NCBI GenBank assembly: GCA_027484985.1
Contig: JAIXRW010000037.1
Location: 1 to 64,000 of the forward strand
Reading direction: 5' to 3'
DNA length: 64,000 nucleotides
From: Rhodobacter sp.
Lineage (GTDB): Bacteria > Pseudomonadota > Alphaproteobacteria > Rhodobacterales > Rhodobacteraceae
Positions 28,455 through 38,735 of this stretch are shown here, piece by piece (the first letter of the stretch is position 1; every line of letters begins with the position of its first letter). Made by a program: the position numbers and the translations under genes. The notes beneath the pieces were generated by a model, which did no database searches, was not told the origin of the DNA, and saw nothing but the letters and a program-made list of their open reading frames with translations.

Positions 28455-29738
28455 TCAGTCGAAATGGTTGCGGATGCGCCGCACCATCAGCCAGACGCCC
28501 AGCAGCACCGCAGGCGTGAGCATGGCCATCAGCACGCCGTGGCTGATGTGGAAGGGATGCGCCAAGGGTTCCAGCGCATAGGCCGCCAGATTTACGGCGT
28601 AATAGCTGATCGCCACGGTGGACAGCCCTTCGACCGTGCGTTGCAGGCGCAGTTGTAGATCCGCGCGGCGGTCCATGCTTTCCAGCAGTTTCTGGTTCTG
28701 GGCGCTGCGTTCCACATCGACCCGCGTGCGCAACAGTTCGGCCGCGCGTTGCGCCCGTTCCGCCATGGACCGCAGCCGCGCCTCGGCCGATTTGACCGTC
28801 CGCATGGCGGGATCGTAGCGGCGCATCATGAATTCGCCAAAGGTCTGGCGGCCCTGGATACGCTGTTCGCGCAAAACCTCGATCCGCTGGTTCACGATGG
28901 CCTCATAGGCGGCGGTGGCCCCGAAGCGGAAGGTGTATTGCACCGCGAGGCTTTCGAGTTCTGCCGAGATGGTGAGAAGTTCGTGCAGCGCCGCCTCGGG
29001 CGAGCGTTCTGACGTATCAAGCGCCGAGACGAGCGCGGAAAGCTGCGGGTCCAGCGTGTTGAGCCGCGTGGTCAGTTGCCGCGCCCGCATGAGGCCCAGC
29101 ATCGACATCGAGCGGTAGGTTTCGATTTCGCACAGGCGCTGCACGATGCGGCCGATGCGCCGTTCGCCGGTGCCGGGCCGGACAAAGACCGCAAAGCGCA
29201 TATGTCCCGCCGGATCGATGCGGAAATCGCCTGCGACGATGGCCGCGCCATCGACCACACGGCTGACGGCAAGGCTTTCGGGAACGAACCAGCCTTCCAG
29301 CTTGTCGATGACCGAGGCTTCATCCTCGGGCATCACCTCGACCCGGATCAGGACCGAGCAGACCCTTTTTCCGGGTGCATCGGCAAGCCAGTCTTCGGGG
29401 AACACCTCGGCCTCGGTGGGATCGAAGGGGCGTTCGGACAGACCTTTGAGAAAGGCCGAATAGGTCACGAATTCGGTATGGCTTTCCCATTTCAGCTCGG
29501 CCCGACCGATGGCGCCCGAAAAATGCGTTGCCTCGGGCTGGGGATGGGCCGAACCGTTGCGGTCCAGCAGCGCGAGCAGATGGGCGCGGTCCTTTTCACG
29601 GTCGCGGTTGGCGGCGGCGACAGGTTCCTTGATCGCCACATAGACCGCGTGGCACGGCGCTTCCAACGCCGGAAAGGGGCGCGCGTGCAGTTCGTTCACA
29701 AGGGCGTAGCGAAGCGGGTGGTCGGTAAGGCTGGGCAT
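28455..29738 (-). CDS. DUF3422 family protein
   Basis: This 427-residue protein starts HPLRYALVNELHARPFPAL, the hallmark of the DUF3422 family. The body is soluble with long charged helices (RLRSMAERAQRAAELLRTRV, likely coiled coil). The C-terminus holds two hydrophobic helices (YYAVNLAAYALEPL and GVLMAMLTPAVLLGVWLMV), suggesting a membrane-anchored oligomer. No activity is established for the family. ATG 29738 gives the conserved N-terminus. It lies between the transporter operon and pntB and is probably transcribed alone. Confidence 0.85.
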   Translation of the reverse strand: MPSLTDHPLRYALVNELHARPFPALEAPCHAVYVAIKEPVAAANRDREKDRAHLLALLDRNGSAHPQPEATHFSGAIGRAELKWESHTEFVTYSAFLKGLSERPFDPTEAEVFPEDWLADAPGKRVCSVLIRVEVMPEDEASVIDKLEGWFVPESLAVSRVVDGAAIVAGDFRIDPAGHMRFAVFVRPGTGERRIGRIVQRLCEIETYRSMSMLGLMRARQLTTRLNTLDPQLSALVSALDTSERSPEAALHELLTISAELESLAVQYTFRFGATAAYEAIVNQRIEVLREQRIQGRQTFGEFMMRRYDPAMRTVKSAEARLRSMAERAQRAAELLRTRVDVERSAQNQKLLESMDRRADLQLRLQRTVEGLSTVAISYYAVNLAAYALEPLAHPFHISHGVLMAMLTPAVLLGVWLMVRRIRNHFD

Positions 29739-29866
29739 GGCTGTCCTGTCGGGCTGATGGGTTCCAGATAGGGCGGGCTGCGCGTCATCTCCATGAAATT
29801 GGTCGAATACCGGGGTATGCAATGCTGCTGTTGCAGAAAAACCGCCACCTCTGCCCGGCGATATGC

Positions 29867-29892
29867 AAAAGGCCCCGCCTTTCGACGGGGCC
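29867..29892 (-). terminator. Rho-independent terminator of pntAB
   Basis: On the minus strand, a GGCCCCG stem with an 8-nt loop and matching arm (29871-29892) is followed by a short T run (AAAA at 29867-29870 on the plus strand). It lies 26 nt past the pntB stop. Confidence 0.7.
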
Positions 29893-29917
29893 ATGGCGAA
29901 AACTGCCCGCTTTCGCG

Positions 29918-31366
29918 TCAGTCGATCATCGGCAGAAGCTGGTCGATGCTCTTTTTCGCGTCACCATAGAACATGCGCGTGTTTTCCTTGAAGAACAGCG
30001 GGTTCTCGATGCCCGAATAGCCCGTGCCCTGTCCGCGTTTGGACACGAATACCTGCTTGGCCTTCCAGCATTCCAGCACCGGCATGCCGGCGATGGGGCT
30101 GTTGGGGTCTTCCTGCGCGGCGGGGTTCACGATGTCATTCGACCCGATCACGATGGCCACATCGGTTTCGGGGAAGTCCTCGTTGATTTCGTCCATTTCC
30201 AGAACGATGTCGTAAGGAACCTTGGCCTCGGCCAGAAGCACGTTCATGTGGCCGGGCAGACGCCCCGCCACCGGGTGGATCGCGAAACGCACGTTCTTGC
30301 CCTTGGCGCGCAGCTTGCGCGTCAATTCGCTGACCGATTGCTGCGCCTGCGCCACTGCCATGCCGTAACCCGGAATGATGATGATGCTGTCGGCATCGTT
30401 CAGGGCTGCGGCCACCCCTTCGGCATCGATGGCGATCTGTTCGCCGGTCACTTCCATCGCGGGGCCGGTGGTGCCACCGAAACCGCCAAGGATGACCGAA
30501 ACGAAGGACCGGTTCATCGCCTTGCACATGATGTAGGACAGGATCGCACCCGACGATCCGACCAGCGCGCCGACCACGATCAGAAGGTCGTTCGACAGCG
30601 AAAAGCCGATCGCCGCCGCCGCCCAGCCCGAATAGCTGTTCAGCATCGACACCACGACCGGCATGTCGGCCCCGCCAATGCCCATGATCAGGTGATAGCC
30701 GATGAACAGCGCGGCCAAAGTCATCACCAGCAGCGCCGCGGTTGAACCGGTTTGCAGATAGACGAACAGCAGCACCAGCGAGATGATCGCAGCGCTTGCG
30801 TTCAGCACATGCCCGCCGGGCAGTTTCTTGGCCTTGCCATCCACCTTGCCCGCCAGTTTGCCAAAGGCAATGACCGAACCGGTGAAGGTGACGGCCCCGA
30901 TAAAGACCCCGAGGAAGGTTTCCACCCGCAGGATCGAGATCAGCGCGCCCGCCATCGGATCATGCAGCTTGTGGACCAGCGTGGCGGCAAAACCGGTTGC
31001 CGCCTCTTGTGCGGCCGTATCCATGGCCTGCACGACGGCCAGTTCGATATGGGTGTTGTAGCCGATGAACACAGCGGCCAGACCCACCAGCGAGTGCATC
31101 GCCGCCACCAGTTGCGGCATTTCGGTCATCTGGACCTTTTGCGCCACATACCAGCCGATCACGCCGCCTGCCGCGACCATGACCAGCGAAATCAGCCAGT
31201 TGCCCGCACCGGGGCCGTAAAGCGTGGCCGCCACCGCCAGCGCCATGCCGACGATGCCATACCACACGGCACGTTTCGCGCTTTCCTGCCCCGAAAGGCC
31301 GCCCAGCGACTGGATGAAAAGAACTGCCGCAACGACATAGGCAGCGGTCGTAAATCCGTATTCCAT
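29918..31366 (-). CDS. pntB: NAD(P) transhydrogenase subunit beta
   Basis: This subunit holds part of the membrane proton channel and the NADP(H)-binding domain III of the enzyme that uses the proton gradient to make NADPH from NADH. It has 482 residues. An N-terminal block of about nine helices includes [15 protein letters not shown]. The C-terminal Rossmann domain has [40 protein letters not shown] and [13 protein letters not shown], all diagnostic of domain III. It follows pntA by 10 nt. Confidence 0.97.
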   Translation of the reverse strand: MEYGFTTAAYVVAAVLFIQSLGGLSGQESAKRAVWYGIVGMALAVAATLYGPGAGNWLISLVMVAAGGVIGWYVAQKVQMTEMPQLVAAMHSLVGLAAVFIGYNTHIELAVVQAMDTAAQEAATGFAATLVHKLHDPMAGALISILRVETFLGVFIGAVTFTGSVIAFGKLAGKVDGKAKKLPGGHVLNASAAIISLVLLFVYLQTGSTAALLVMTLAALFIGYHLIMGIGGADMPVVVSMLNSYSGWAAAAIGFSLSNDLLIVVGALVGSSGAILSYIMCKAMNRSFVSVILGGFGGTTGPAMEVTGEQIAIDAEGVAAALNDADSIIIIPGYGMAVAQAQQSVSELTRKLRAKGKNVRFAIHPVAGRLPGHMNVLLAEAKVPYDIVLEMDEINEDFPETDVAIVIGSNDIVNPAAQEDPNSPIAGMPVLECWKAKQVFVSKRGQGTGYSGIENPLFFKENTRMFYGDAKKSIDQLLPMID

Positions 31367-31376
31367 TCCGCGCCCC

Positions 31377-32948
31377 TTACGACTTCTGGAACATGGCGAG
31401 CATGCGACGCGTCACCATGAAGCCACCGAAAATGTTGATGCCCGCCATGAAGACCGACAATGCCGCAAGCACCACGACCAGCAGGTTGCCCGACCCGATC
31501 TGCATCAGCGCGCCAAGGATGATGATCGACGAAATCGCGTTCGTCACAGCCATCAGCGGGGTATGCAGCGAATGCGAGACGTTCCAGATCACCTGCACGC
31601 CGACATAGACCGACAGCACGAAGACGATGAAGTGCGACATGAAGCTTGCCGGCGCATAAAGCCCCGCCAGCAGGATCAGCGCGCCCCCGCCCAACAGCAT
31701 GCCCACCTGATTGCGGGTCTGCGCCTTGAAGGCGGCGGTTTCCTTGGCGCGCTTTTCCTCGGGCGTCAGTTCCTTGGGCTTTTCCTTTGGCTTGGCCGCC
31801 GCGATGGCCGCGATCTTGGGCGGTGGCGGCGGATAGGTGACGGCACCGGCATGGGCGACCGTGGCGCCACGGATCACGTCATCTTCCATGTTGTGCAGGA
31901 TGACGCCGTCTTTCTTGGGGGTCAGGTCCGTCAGCATGTGACGGATATTGGTCGAATAAAGCGTGCTGGCCTGTGCGGCCATCCGGCTGGGGAAGTCGGT
32001 ATAGCCGATCACGGTTACGCCGTTGTCGGTGACGATCTTCTGGTCGGGAACGGTCAGGTCGCAGTTGCCACCGCGTTCGGCGGCAAGGTCAACGATCACC
32101 GAACCGGGCTTCATCAGCTTGACCATATCTTCGGTCCACAGCTTGGGCGCGGGGCGGCCGGGGATCAGGGCCGTGGTGATGACGATGTCCATTTCGGGCG
32201 CAAGCTCGCGGAATTTGGCAAGCTGCTTTTCGCGGAATTCGGGGCTGGAGGGGGCTGCATAGCCACCCGTGGCTGCACCGTCCTGCGTGGCCTCGAATTC
32301 CAGAAAGACGAAATTCGCACCCATGGATTCGATCTGTTCGGCCACTTCGGGGCGCACGTCGAAGGCATTGACGATCGCGCCGAGCGAGACCGAGGTGCCG
32401 ATGGCGGCAAGCCCCGCCACGCCGGCGCCGACGATCAGCACCTTGGCCGGTGGCACCTTGCCCGCCGCAGTCACCTGACCGGTGAAGAAGCGGCCGAAAT
32501 TGTTGCCTGCCTCGATCACGGCGCGATAGCCCGCGATATTGGCCATGGATGACAGCGCGTCCATCTTCTGGGCACGGGAAATGCGCGGGACCATGTCCAT
32601 CGCCACCACCGTGGCACCGGCCTCGGCCACCTGCTTGAGCAGCGCCTCGTTCTGGGCGGGCCAGAAGAACGAGATCAGCGTCTGGCCCTGACGCAGAAGC
32701 CGCGCCTCGGCCTCTTCGGGTCCGCGCACCTTGACGACCACATCGGCCGCCTTGAACAGGTCGGCCGCGGTCTTGACCACCTCGACCCCCGCCGCCTGAT
32801 ACAGCGCGTCCGAAAAGCCCGCCTTTGCGCCTGCGCCGCTTTCGATCACGCAGCTATGGCCAAGCTTGATCAATTGCGTGGCCGAGTCCGGCGTCATGGC
32901 AACGCGGTTCTCGCCTTCGAATATTTCTCTGGGTGCCCCGATCTTCAC
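31377..32948 (-). CDS. pntA: NAD(P) transhydrogenase subunit alpha
   Basis: This 523-residue subunit fuses the NAD(H)-binding domain I with the N-terminal part of the membrane domain, as in E. coli and unlike the split genes of Rhodospirillum. The N-terminus ([20 protein letters not shown]) and the nucleotide motif [19 protein letters not shown] are clear. A charged linker ([18 protein letters not shown]) precedes about four transmembrane helices. It is the first gene of the pntAB operon. NADPH supply for pigment synthesis and biosynthesis is the likely role. Confidence 0.97.
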   Translation of the reverse strand: MKIGAPREIFEGENRVAMTPDSATQLIKLGHSCVIESGAGAKAGFSDALYQAAGVEVVKTAADLFKAADVVVKVRGPEEAEARLLRQGQTLISFFWPAQNEALLKQVAEAGATVVAMDMVPRISRAQKMDALSSMANIAGYRAVIEAGNNFGRFFTGQVTAAGKVPPAKVLIVGAGVAGLAAIGTSVSLGAIVNAFDVRPEVAEQIESMGANFVFLEFEATQDGAATGGYAAPSSPEFREKQLAKFRELAPEMDIVITTALIPGRPAPKLWTEDMVKLMKPGSVIVDLAAERGGNCDLTVPDQKIVTDNGVTVIGYTDFPSRMAAQASTLYSTNIRHMLTDLTPKKDGVILHNMEDDVIRGATVAHAGAVTYPPPPPKIAAIAAAKPKEKPKELTPEEKRAKETAAFKAQTRNQVGMLLGGGALILLAGLYAPASFMSHFIVFVLSVYVGVQVIWNVSHSLHTPLMAVTNAISSIIILGALMQIGSGNLLVVVLAALSVFMAGINIFGGFMVTRRMLAMFQKS

Positions 32949-33021
32949 GCTCTCTCCCCCGTCAGTTTCGCTTGGTGCGACTTAACATCGCGCAACAATA
33001 TTTCAAATGGAATCCGCCCCG

Positions 33022-33465
33022 TCACAGCCATCGCCGCACGCGCAGGCACCAGATGTCGAAATCAGGCCCGAAACCGGACCGGAGCCGCGCCTCTTCATCG
33101 CGGATGAATCGCTCGCGGATCACGGTCAGGAACAGGGGCACAAGCGGCAGTGCCACCGGCACATCCCACCACAGGATGGCGGCACAAAGCAGGGCGGCAT
33201 CGCCCAGATAGATCGGGTTGCGCGTCAGCCGGAACACGCCCGTCGTCACCAGACGCGCCGCTTCCCGATGCGGCAGAACCGTGGTTTTCGCCCGCGCCAT
33301 CTCGGCCACCGCCAGCGCCATCAGCCCCAGCCCGATCACCGCCAGCCCCGCCGCCAGCACATCGCCCGCCGCGCCAAAGGGATGGAACGGAACCAACCGG
33401 CCCAACAGCCAGACCGCGCCCAGAAACAGCCCCAGCCACAGGGGCGGAAGATCAAGCCATTTCAT
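33022..33465 (-). CDS. Isoprenylcysteine carboxyl methyltransferase-like membrane protein
   Basis: This 147-residue integral membrane protein has about four helices. The conserved C-terminal methyltransferase motif is GVFRLTRNPIYLGDAALLCA followed by FIRDEEARLRSGFGPDF, as in the ICMT/PEMT-like family that uses SAM at the membrane. Bacterial members have varied or unknown substrates. ATG 33465 is used because the first helix begins right after it. It diverges from kynU across a 193-nt gap and lies 73 nt upstream of pntA on the same strand. Confidence 0.8.
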   Translation of the reverse strand: MKWLDLPPLWLGLFLGAVWLLGRLVPFHPFGAAGDVLAAGLAVIGLGLMALAVAEMARAKTTVLPHREAARLVTTGVFRLTRNPIYLGDAALLCAAILWWDVPVALPLVPLFLTVIRERFIRDEEARLRSGFGPDFDIWCLRVRRWL

Positions 33466-33658
33466 CGGTCGCCCCCCTTTCCTGTCTGCCCCGCCATGCC
33501 GCGGCGCCCCTTCTTCCGTCCGCGCCGCCGAATGGCAAGAGGCCAAGCGGCAAAACCGACATTTCAGCCACCGATTTCGCCCTGCGCGCCCCATTCTGCC
33601 TGTTGTGCCTGCGCCGCCGGTCGGGCACCTTGCGGCCCGAGCCGAAGGGGAACCACCG

Positions 33659-34855
33659 ATGACCACCGATTTCGCCGCCACCCGCGCCATGTTCGACCTG
33701 CCCGAGGGGGTGATCTATCTTGACGGCAATTCGCTTGGCCCCCTGCCCCGCGCCGCCGCCGCCCGCGTAGCGCAGGCGGTCACGCAGGAATGGGGGCAGA
33801 TGCTGATCACCGGCTGGAACAAGGCCGGATGGATGGATCAGCCCGCACGGGTGGGCGACCGTATCGCCGCGCTGATCGGGGCGGAACCGGGCACGGTGGT
33901 GATGGGCGACACGCTGTCGATCAAGGTCTATCAGGCGCTGGCATCGGCGCTTGAAATGAACCCCGACCGCCGCGTGATCCTGTCGGATACCGGCAATTTC
34001 CCGTCCGACCTGTATATGGCAGACGGCCTTGTCCGCACCTTGGGCAATGGCTACGCGCTGAAAACCGTGGCACCGGAGGAGGTGCTGGACGCCATCGACG
34101 AAAGCGTGGCCGTAACGCTGATCACGGAGGTTGATTACCGCACGGGCCGCAAGCATGACATGGCCGCCATCACCGCCCGCGCCCATGCGATGGGTGCATT
34201 GACGGTATGGGACCTTGCCCATTCGGCGGGTGCGCTGCCGGTGCATCTGGCCGCTGTCGGCGCCGATTTCGCGGTGGGCTGCACCTACAAATACCTCAAT
34301 TCCGGCCCCGGTGGCCCTGCCTTCATCTATGTCGCCCCCCGCCATGCCGACGTGGCCCGCCCTGCCCTTTCGGGCTGGCTGGGCCATGAGTCGCCCTTTG
34401 CCTTCGACCTTGGCTACCGCCCCGGTCGCGGGTCGGAGCGGATGCGCGTGGGCACGCCGCCGGTGCTGCAACTGGCGGCACTGGAAGCCGCACTTGATGT
34501 CTGGGACCATGTCGATCTGCAAGACTTGCGGGCGCGGTCCTTGGAACTGGGCGATCTGTTCATCAACGGGGTCGAGGCCGCCTGTCCCGACCTGACCCTT
34601 GCCACCCCCCGCTCCCATGGCGAACGCGGCTCGCAGGTCAGTTTTCGGCATCCCGAAGGGTATGCCATCATGCAGGCGCTGATCGCCCGCGGCGTGATCG
34701 GTGACTTCCGCGCGCCCGACATCTTGCGCTTTGGCTTCACGCCGCTGTTCATTGGCGACGCGGACGTTCACAAGGCTGTCGAAACGCTGTCCGACATCAT
34801 GGCAAACCGCCTATGGGACCGCCCCGAATACAAGACCCGCGCCAAGGTGACCTGA
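33659..34855 (+). CDS. kynU: Kynureninase
   Basis: This PLP enzyme cleaves kynurenine to anthranilate and alanine in tryptophan breakdown. It has 398 residues. The family N-terminus is FDLPEGVIYLDGNSLGPLP, an aromatic/Asp block is TVWDLAHSAGALPVHL, and the Schiff-base lysine is in VGCTYKYLNSGPGGPAFIYV. The C-terminus includes the substrate-contacting FGFTPLFIGDADVHKAVE. It sits just upstream of kynA. No kynurenine formamidase gene is in the window. Confidence 0.96.
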   Translation: MTTDFAATRAMFDLPEGVIYLDGNSLGPLPRAAAARVAQAVTQEWGQMLITGWNKAGWMDQPARVGDRIAALIGAEPGTVVMGDTLSIKVYQALASALEMNPDRRVILSDTGNFPSDLYMADGLVRTLGNGYALKTVAPEEVLDAIDESVAVTLITEVDYRTGRKHDMAAITARAHAMGALTVWDLAHSAGALPVHLAAVGADFAVGCTYKYLNSGPGGPAFIYVAPRHADVARPALSGWLGHESPFAFDLGYRPGRGSERMRVGTPPVLQLAALEAALDVWDHVDLQDLRARSLELGDLFINGVEAACPDLTLATPRSHGERGSQVSFRHPEGYAIMQALIARGVIGDFRAPDILRFGFTPLFIGDADVHKAVETLSDIMANRLWDRPEYKTRAKVT

Positions 34856-34899
34856 TGGCCCGCACGATCTTTCTGCGAAAAATCACGCCCCAGCCGAAA

Positions 34900-34920
34900 C
34901 GGGGGCACAGCCTGCCCCCG
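34900..34920. promoter_or_regulatory. GC-rich hairpin in the kynU-kynA leader
   Basis: The 178-nt kynU-kynA gap contains an 8-bp stem CGGGGGCA/TGCCCCCG with a 5-nt loop. It lies inside a 50-codon ORF (34855-35007) whose ATG overlaps the kynU stop (TGATG) and which contains two Trp codons. No T run follows, so it is not a classic terminator. A role in adjusting kynA expression is speculative. Confidence 0.35.
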
Positions 34921-35033
34921 CTCTGCCGCCCTGCGGGCTGGATTGCCGCCTGGCGCCGCATCGGTGCCCTGTCGGTGCTTGACTGCACGGGGGCCGCTTT
35001 TCTCTGACCCGCCCCGTTCAAGGAGAGAAAGCA

Positions 35034-35891
35034 ATGACCACCGACACCCCCGCCAGCGGTTGCCCCTTCAACCCCGCCGAAGACGGCGCGCAGACCGATT
35101 TCGACGCGCGCATGTCTTACGGCGACTATCTGCAAATCGACCGCATCCTGACCGCGCAGAACTGCCTGACGCCCGCGCATGACGAGATGCTGTTCATCAT
35201 CCAGCACCAGACATCCGAGCTGTGGATGCGCCTTGCCCTGCACGAGCTGGATGCCGCCCGCGCCATGATCGCCGCCGACCGCGTGCGCGAGGCGTTCAAG
35301 ATGCTGGCCCGCATTTCCCGCATCTTCGAACAGCTCAACAACGCGTGGGACGTGCTGCGGACAATGACCCCCGCCGATTACACGCGCTTCCGCGACGATC
35401 TGGGCCAGTCCTCCGGCTTCCAGTCGTGGCAATATCGGCTGATCGAATATGCCTTGGGAAACCGCAACGCGGCGATGCTGGCCCCCCATGCCCACCGCCC
35501 CGACCTGACAGCGAAATTGCAGGCCGAACTGGCGCGGCCTTCGCTTTATGACGAGGCGCTGCGCCATCTGGCCCGCGCGGGCCTGCCCGTGCCGCAGGAT
35601 TTGCTGACCCGTGACCTGTCTGCCCCGTGGCAGGCGCATGACGGGCTGCGTGCGGTGTGGGAAGTGGTCTATCGCGACCCTGCCGCGCATTGGGAAGCCT
35701 ATGAACTGGCCGAAAAGCTCGTCGATCTTGAGGATTATTTCCGCCGCTGGCGGTTCAACCATGTCACCACGGTCGAACGGGTGATCGGCTTCAAGCGCGG
35801 GACGGGGGGCACCTCGGGGGTGGCCTATCTGCGCCGCATGCTCGAAGTGCGGCTGTTCCCCGAGCTTTGGGAGGTGAGGACCAGTCTTTAG
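35034..35891 (+). CDS. kynA: Tryptophan 2,3-dioxygenase
   Basis: This haem enzyme opens the indole ring of L-tryptophan to N-formylkynurenine. It has 285 residues, normal for bacterial TDO. Conserved blocks are [34 protein letters not shown] (the substrate-binding His region) and [21 protein letters not shown] (haem-ligand His), with C-terminal [23 protein letters not shown] 35034 follows an AAGGAGAG site. It works with kynU in the same direction to produce anthranilate and alanine. Confidence 0.97.
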   Translation: MTTDTPASGCPFNPAEDGAQTDFDARMSYGDYLQIDRILTAQNCLTPAHDEMLFIIQHQTSELWMRLALHELDAARAMIAADRVREAFKMLARISRIFEQLNNAWDVLRTMTPADYTRFRDDLGQSSGFQSWQYRLIEYALGNRNAAMLAPHAHRPDLTAKLQAELARPSLYDEALRHLARAGLPVPQDLLTRDLSAPWQAHDGLRAVWEVVYRDPAAHWEAYELAEKLVDLEDYFRRWRFNHVTTVERVIGFKRGTGGTSGVAYLRRMLEVRLFPELWEVRTSL

Positions 35892-35983
35892 GGCTTTGAC
35901 CTCGGCCATCGGCGCGGCTAGGATTCGCGCAACGATTGCAGGGACCAACCCCGCATCCCACCCAACGGCAGGAATTATCCCTG

Positions 35984-36796
35984 ATGCGCGCCCCCCTTCG
36001 CCTAATCGCCGCCGCCCTTTCGGCAGCCCTTTTGTCCGCCTGCGTCCCCGATCCCGCGATGATCGAGGCGGGTCTGGCCAAACCTCCGGCCCCGCAGGTG
36101 GCGCAGGGGGTCTATGTCTCGTCCATGGATGGCGCGTTCCAGCTTCCGGCCGTGCCGGTGGAAAAGGTGCCGGTCGAGTTCCAGCGCCAGACGGTCTATT
36201 ACCCCAGTGAACAGCCGCCCGGCACGATCATCATCGACACGGGCGCCCGGCATCTGTATTTCGTGACCGGCAAGAACATGGCGATCCGTTACGGCATCGC
36301 CGTGGGCAAGGCCGGTTTCGAATGGTCGGGCGAGGCGCAGATCACGGGGCGCAAGCCATGGCCCACATGGACCCCGCCGCCCGAAATGATCGACCGCAAG
36401 CCCGAACTGGAAAAGTGGAAAGACGGCCAGCCCGGCGGTCTGGACAACCCGCTCGGCGCGAGGGCGCTATACCTTACGACGAATGGCGTCGATTACGGCT
36501 ACCGCATCCACGGCACGCCGGAATGGTTCTCGATCGGAAAGAACGCCTCATCGGGCTGCATCCGCATGATCAATCAGGACATCATCGATCTTTACAACCG
36601 CGCGGCCGACGGGGCCAAGGTCATTGTGCTGAACCGCGACGGATCGATCCCCACGAAACTGACCCTGCCGCCGCCCGCCCCGAAAAAGAAGAAACCCGCC
36701 CCCGCCCCCGTGGTGGTGCCCGCCGCAATGCCCGCCTTCCAGCCGGCGCTGACGGGCGTGCCGCCCGCCCTCGTGGCGCCTGCCACCGCGCCGTAA
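35984..36796 (+). CDS. L,D-transpeptidase (ErfK/YbiS/YcfS/YnhG) lipoprotein
   Basis: This 270-residue protein has a lipoprotein signal peptide with lipobox LSACVP (lipidated Cys near residue 20). The YkuD catalytic domain follows, with substrate-pocket HGTPEWFSIGKNASSGCIRM containing the catalytic His and the SxGCxR nucleophile Cys. Such enzymes form 3-3 cross-links in peptidoglycan or attach proteins to it. The C-terminal 40 residues are a Pro/Lys-rich low-complexity tail. ATG 35984 places the signal peptide correctly. It appears monocistronic, with extragenic element copies directly after its stop. Confidence 0.9.
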   Translation: MRAPLRLIAAALSAALLSACVPDPAMIEAGLAKPPAPQVAQGVYVSSMDGAFQLPAVPVEKVPVEFQRQTVYYPSEQPPGTIIIDTGARHLYFVTGKNMAIRYGIAVGKAGFEWSGEAQITGRKPWPTWTPPPEMIDRKPELEKWKDGQPGGLDNPLGARALYLTTNGVDYGYRIHGTPEWFSIGKNASSGCIRMINQDIIDLYNRAADGAKVIVLNRDGSIPTKLTLPPPAPKKKKPAPAPVVVPAAMPAFQPALTGVPPALVAPATAP

Positions 36797-36930
36797 GGGG
36801 CGCTGCCCCTCGCCCGCAGGCGGGCTCACCCCGGAGTATTTTTCCAAGGTGAAGCCTGTTTCACCTTTGCCCAAATACTCTCGGGGGGTGAATTGGCCGG
36901 AACGGCCAAGAGGGGGGCGGAAAGCCCCCC
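36796..36930. repeat. Inverted pair of arm-hairpin elements, copies B and C
   Basis: Copy B (plus): hairpin 1 AGGGGC-GCT-GCCCCT (36796-36810), hairpin 2 GCCCGC-AG-GCGGGC (36812-36825), arm to about 36855. Copy C (minus): arm about 36860-36892, hairpin 2 TTGGCCG-GAA-CGGCCAA (36893-36909), hairpin 1 GGGGGGC-GGAAA-GCCCCCC (36912-36930). The two arms are complementary and could form a long outer stem. The pair fills the gap between two convergent genes. Confidence 0.85.
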
Positions 36931-36940
36931 TTCCTTGCTT

Positions 36941-37630
36941 TCAGCGCGGCAGCCAGCTGTCGTAATCGCTGACCAGAAGATGGGTCGGAGCCACGTCTTC
37001 CTCGATCTCGGCAAAGCGGCCGATGGGTTGGACATAGATGTTGTCGGTGAGGTCGTCGTTCACGGTCGAAACCTCGCCGATCAGCACATCGCCGCCTTCG
37101 CCCCAGAAGGCATGCCAATCGCCCGGCATCAGCGTGACGCTTTCGCCGGGTTGCAGCTTCAGCTTCATGCCGGGCGTATAGGGCACGTCGATGCCGTCGC
37201 AGCGCACCATGCCGCCGCGGTCGGGGGCATAGCCGCCCTTGTCATCCGACCCGCACAGCTCGATCACAAGGGTCGCGCCGCCACGGTTGATGATATCTTC
37301 CGCCTTCAGGAAATGCGTGTGCATCGGCGAAAGCTGGTCCTGACGGCTGATCAGCAGCTTTTCCGCATAGCACATGCCGCCGCCGCGTTTCAGATCGTCA
37401 AGCGATCCGTTCCGCAGGGTGAACAGGAACAGCCCCATCTCGTCGAATTTCTCGGCCCCGAAATCGGTGATGTCCCAACCCATGCGCGCATCGATCACGC
37501 GGCGGGCTTTCGCGGCATTGGCCCTGAATTCTTCCGGCGTCCAATAGGCAAAGGGGGGCAGCACAAAGCCGTAATGGCGGATCATCTCGTCCGCCGCTGC
37601 CATGATGTCATTGATGCGCGAGCGTTTCAT
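36941..37630 (-). CDS. D-lyxose/D-mannose family sugar isomerase
   Basis: This 229-residue cupin-type protein has its metal-binding residues in PMHTHFLKAEDIINRGG (two His and Glu) and a later His in LMPGDWHAFWGEGGDV. Length and motifs fit the D-lyxose isomerase family, which interconverts aldoses and ketoses using manganese; the real substrate is unknown. ATG 37630 matches the family N-terminus (MKRSRINDIM); an ATG at 37834 would add a non-conserved leader inside the upstream gene. It lies 68 nt after the PuuD-like gene on the same strand. Confidence 0.82.
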   Translation of the reverse strand: MKRSRINDIMAAADEMIRHYGFVLPPFAYWTPEEFRANAAKARRVIDARMGWDITDFGAEKFDEMGLFLFTLRNGSLDDLKRGGGMCYAEKLLISRQDQLSPMHTHFLKAEDIINRGGATLVIELCGSDDKGGYAPDRGGMVRCDGIDVPYTPGMKLKLQPGESVTLMPGDWHAFWGEGGDVLIGEVSTVNDDLTDNIYVQPIGRFAEIEEDVAPTHLLVSDYDSWLPR

Positions 37631-37698
37631 TGGGCCCTCCCCGAGGCGTGGTTCGCGGGGTATGGTAACGTTTTCCCAAGCCGGTTCAAGCGTGACGG

Positions 37699-38520
37699 TC
37701 AGACCGCGCGCACCGCTGCCGCACCGGCCGCAACGGGGCGCACGCCCCTTGCCCAATCGGCCACCGCCGCACCAAAGGCGGTAAAGAGCGGGCGCGACAC
37801 CGGGTCGCCCACGGCGTTCCATTCGGGGTGCCATTGCACCGACAGGGTAAAGCCCGGCGCGTCCTGCACATAGATCGCCTCGGGGGTGCCATCGGGGGCA
37901 TGGCCGTCGATCACGATGCGCGGGCCGGGGCGGGCGATTCCTTGGCCATGAAGCGTGTTGGTCATCACCTCGGCCGCGCCCATCAGGCGGTGGAACACGC
38001 CACCATCGGTAAAGCGGACGGGGTGGCGCAGGGCGAATTTCTCTTCGATCGTGCCATCGGGGGGCATGCGGTGGTTCATCCGGCCCGGCAGATCGCGGAT
38101 TTCGGGGTGCAGGGTGCCGCCCATCGCCACGTTCACCTCTTGGAAGCCGCGGCAGATGCCGAGGAAGGGCTGGCCGAGTTCCACGCAGGCGCGGATCAGC
38201 GGCAGGGTGATCGCATCGCGGCAGCGGTCGAAGCAGCCATGGGCGGGCGTTTCCTCTTCGCCATATTCGCTGGGATGCACGTTGGGCCGCCCCCCCGTCA
38301 GCAGGAACCCATCGCAGAGGTCAAGGAGTTCGGCCACCGTCACAAAGCGGGGGTCGGACGGGATGATCAGCGGCAGGCAGCCCGACACCTGCGCCACGGC
38401 TTCGGAATTCATCACGCCGCCCGCGTGAACGGCATATTGCTCGTTCAACAGGTTCATGTTGCCGATGATGCCCACCACGGGTCGGCGTTCCGGTGCGCGG
38501 CAGGGTGTTGCGGTTGTCAT
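37699..38520 (-). CDS. puuD: Gamma-glutamyl-gamma-aminobutyrate hydrolase-like class I glutamine amidotransferase
   Basis: This 273-residue protein belongs to the peptidase C26/PuuD family. The nucleophile Cys is in FLGICRGFQEVNVAMGG, the catalytic His-Glu are in LSVQWHPEWNAV, and the substrate-pocket region includes FLLTGGRPNVHPSEYG. Members hydrolyse gamma-glutamyl amides in polyamine breakdown, but not all are tested. It is the first gene of a likely two-gene operon with the sugar isomerase. The 215-nt gap to the divergent DUF305 gene should hold both promoters. Confidence 0.82.
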   Translation of the reverse strand: MTTATPCRAPERRPVVGIIGNMNLLNEQYAVHAGGVMNSEAVAQVSGCLPLIIPSDPRFVTVAELLDLCDGFLLTGGRPNVHPSEYGEEETPAHGCFDRCRDAITLPLIRACVELGQPFLGICRGFQEVNVAMGGTLHPEIRDLPGRMNHRMPPDGTIEEKFALRHPVRFTDGGVFHRLMGAAEVMTNTLHGQGIARPGPRIVIDGHAPDGTPEAIYVQDAPGFTLSVQWHPEWNAVGDPVSRPLFTAFGAAVADWARGVRPVAAGAAAVRAV

Positions 38521-38735
38521 GGCGCTGTCATCCAGATGTTGCGCCGACGATATGTAAATTGCGCAGCCGCGGGAAGGGAAAACACATCGGGGTGATGTGC
38601 GGACCCGCAGGCCCTGCCCGCCGTTTATGCAGTCTGCGCGGCCTGCACGCTTGCGGCGAAAAATCCGCCTGCCGCCCTTGCCTTCCAGCAGGGGGAAGGC
38701 CCCATCTTGGACCCCCCCCCTGAAAGGACATTGCG

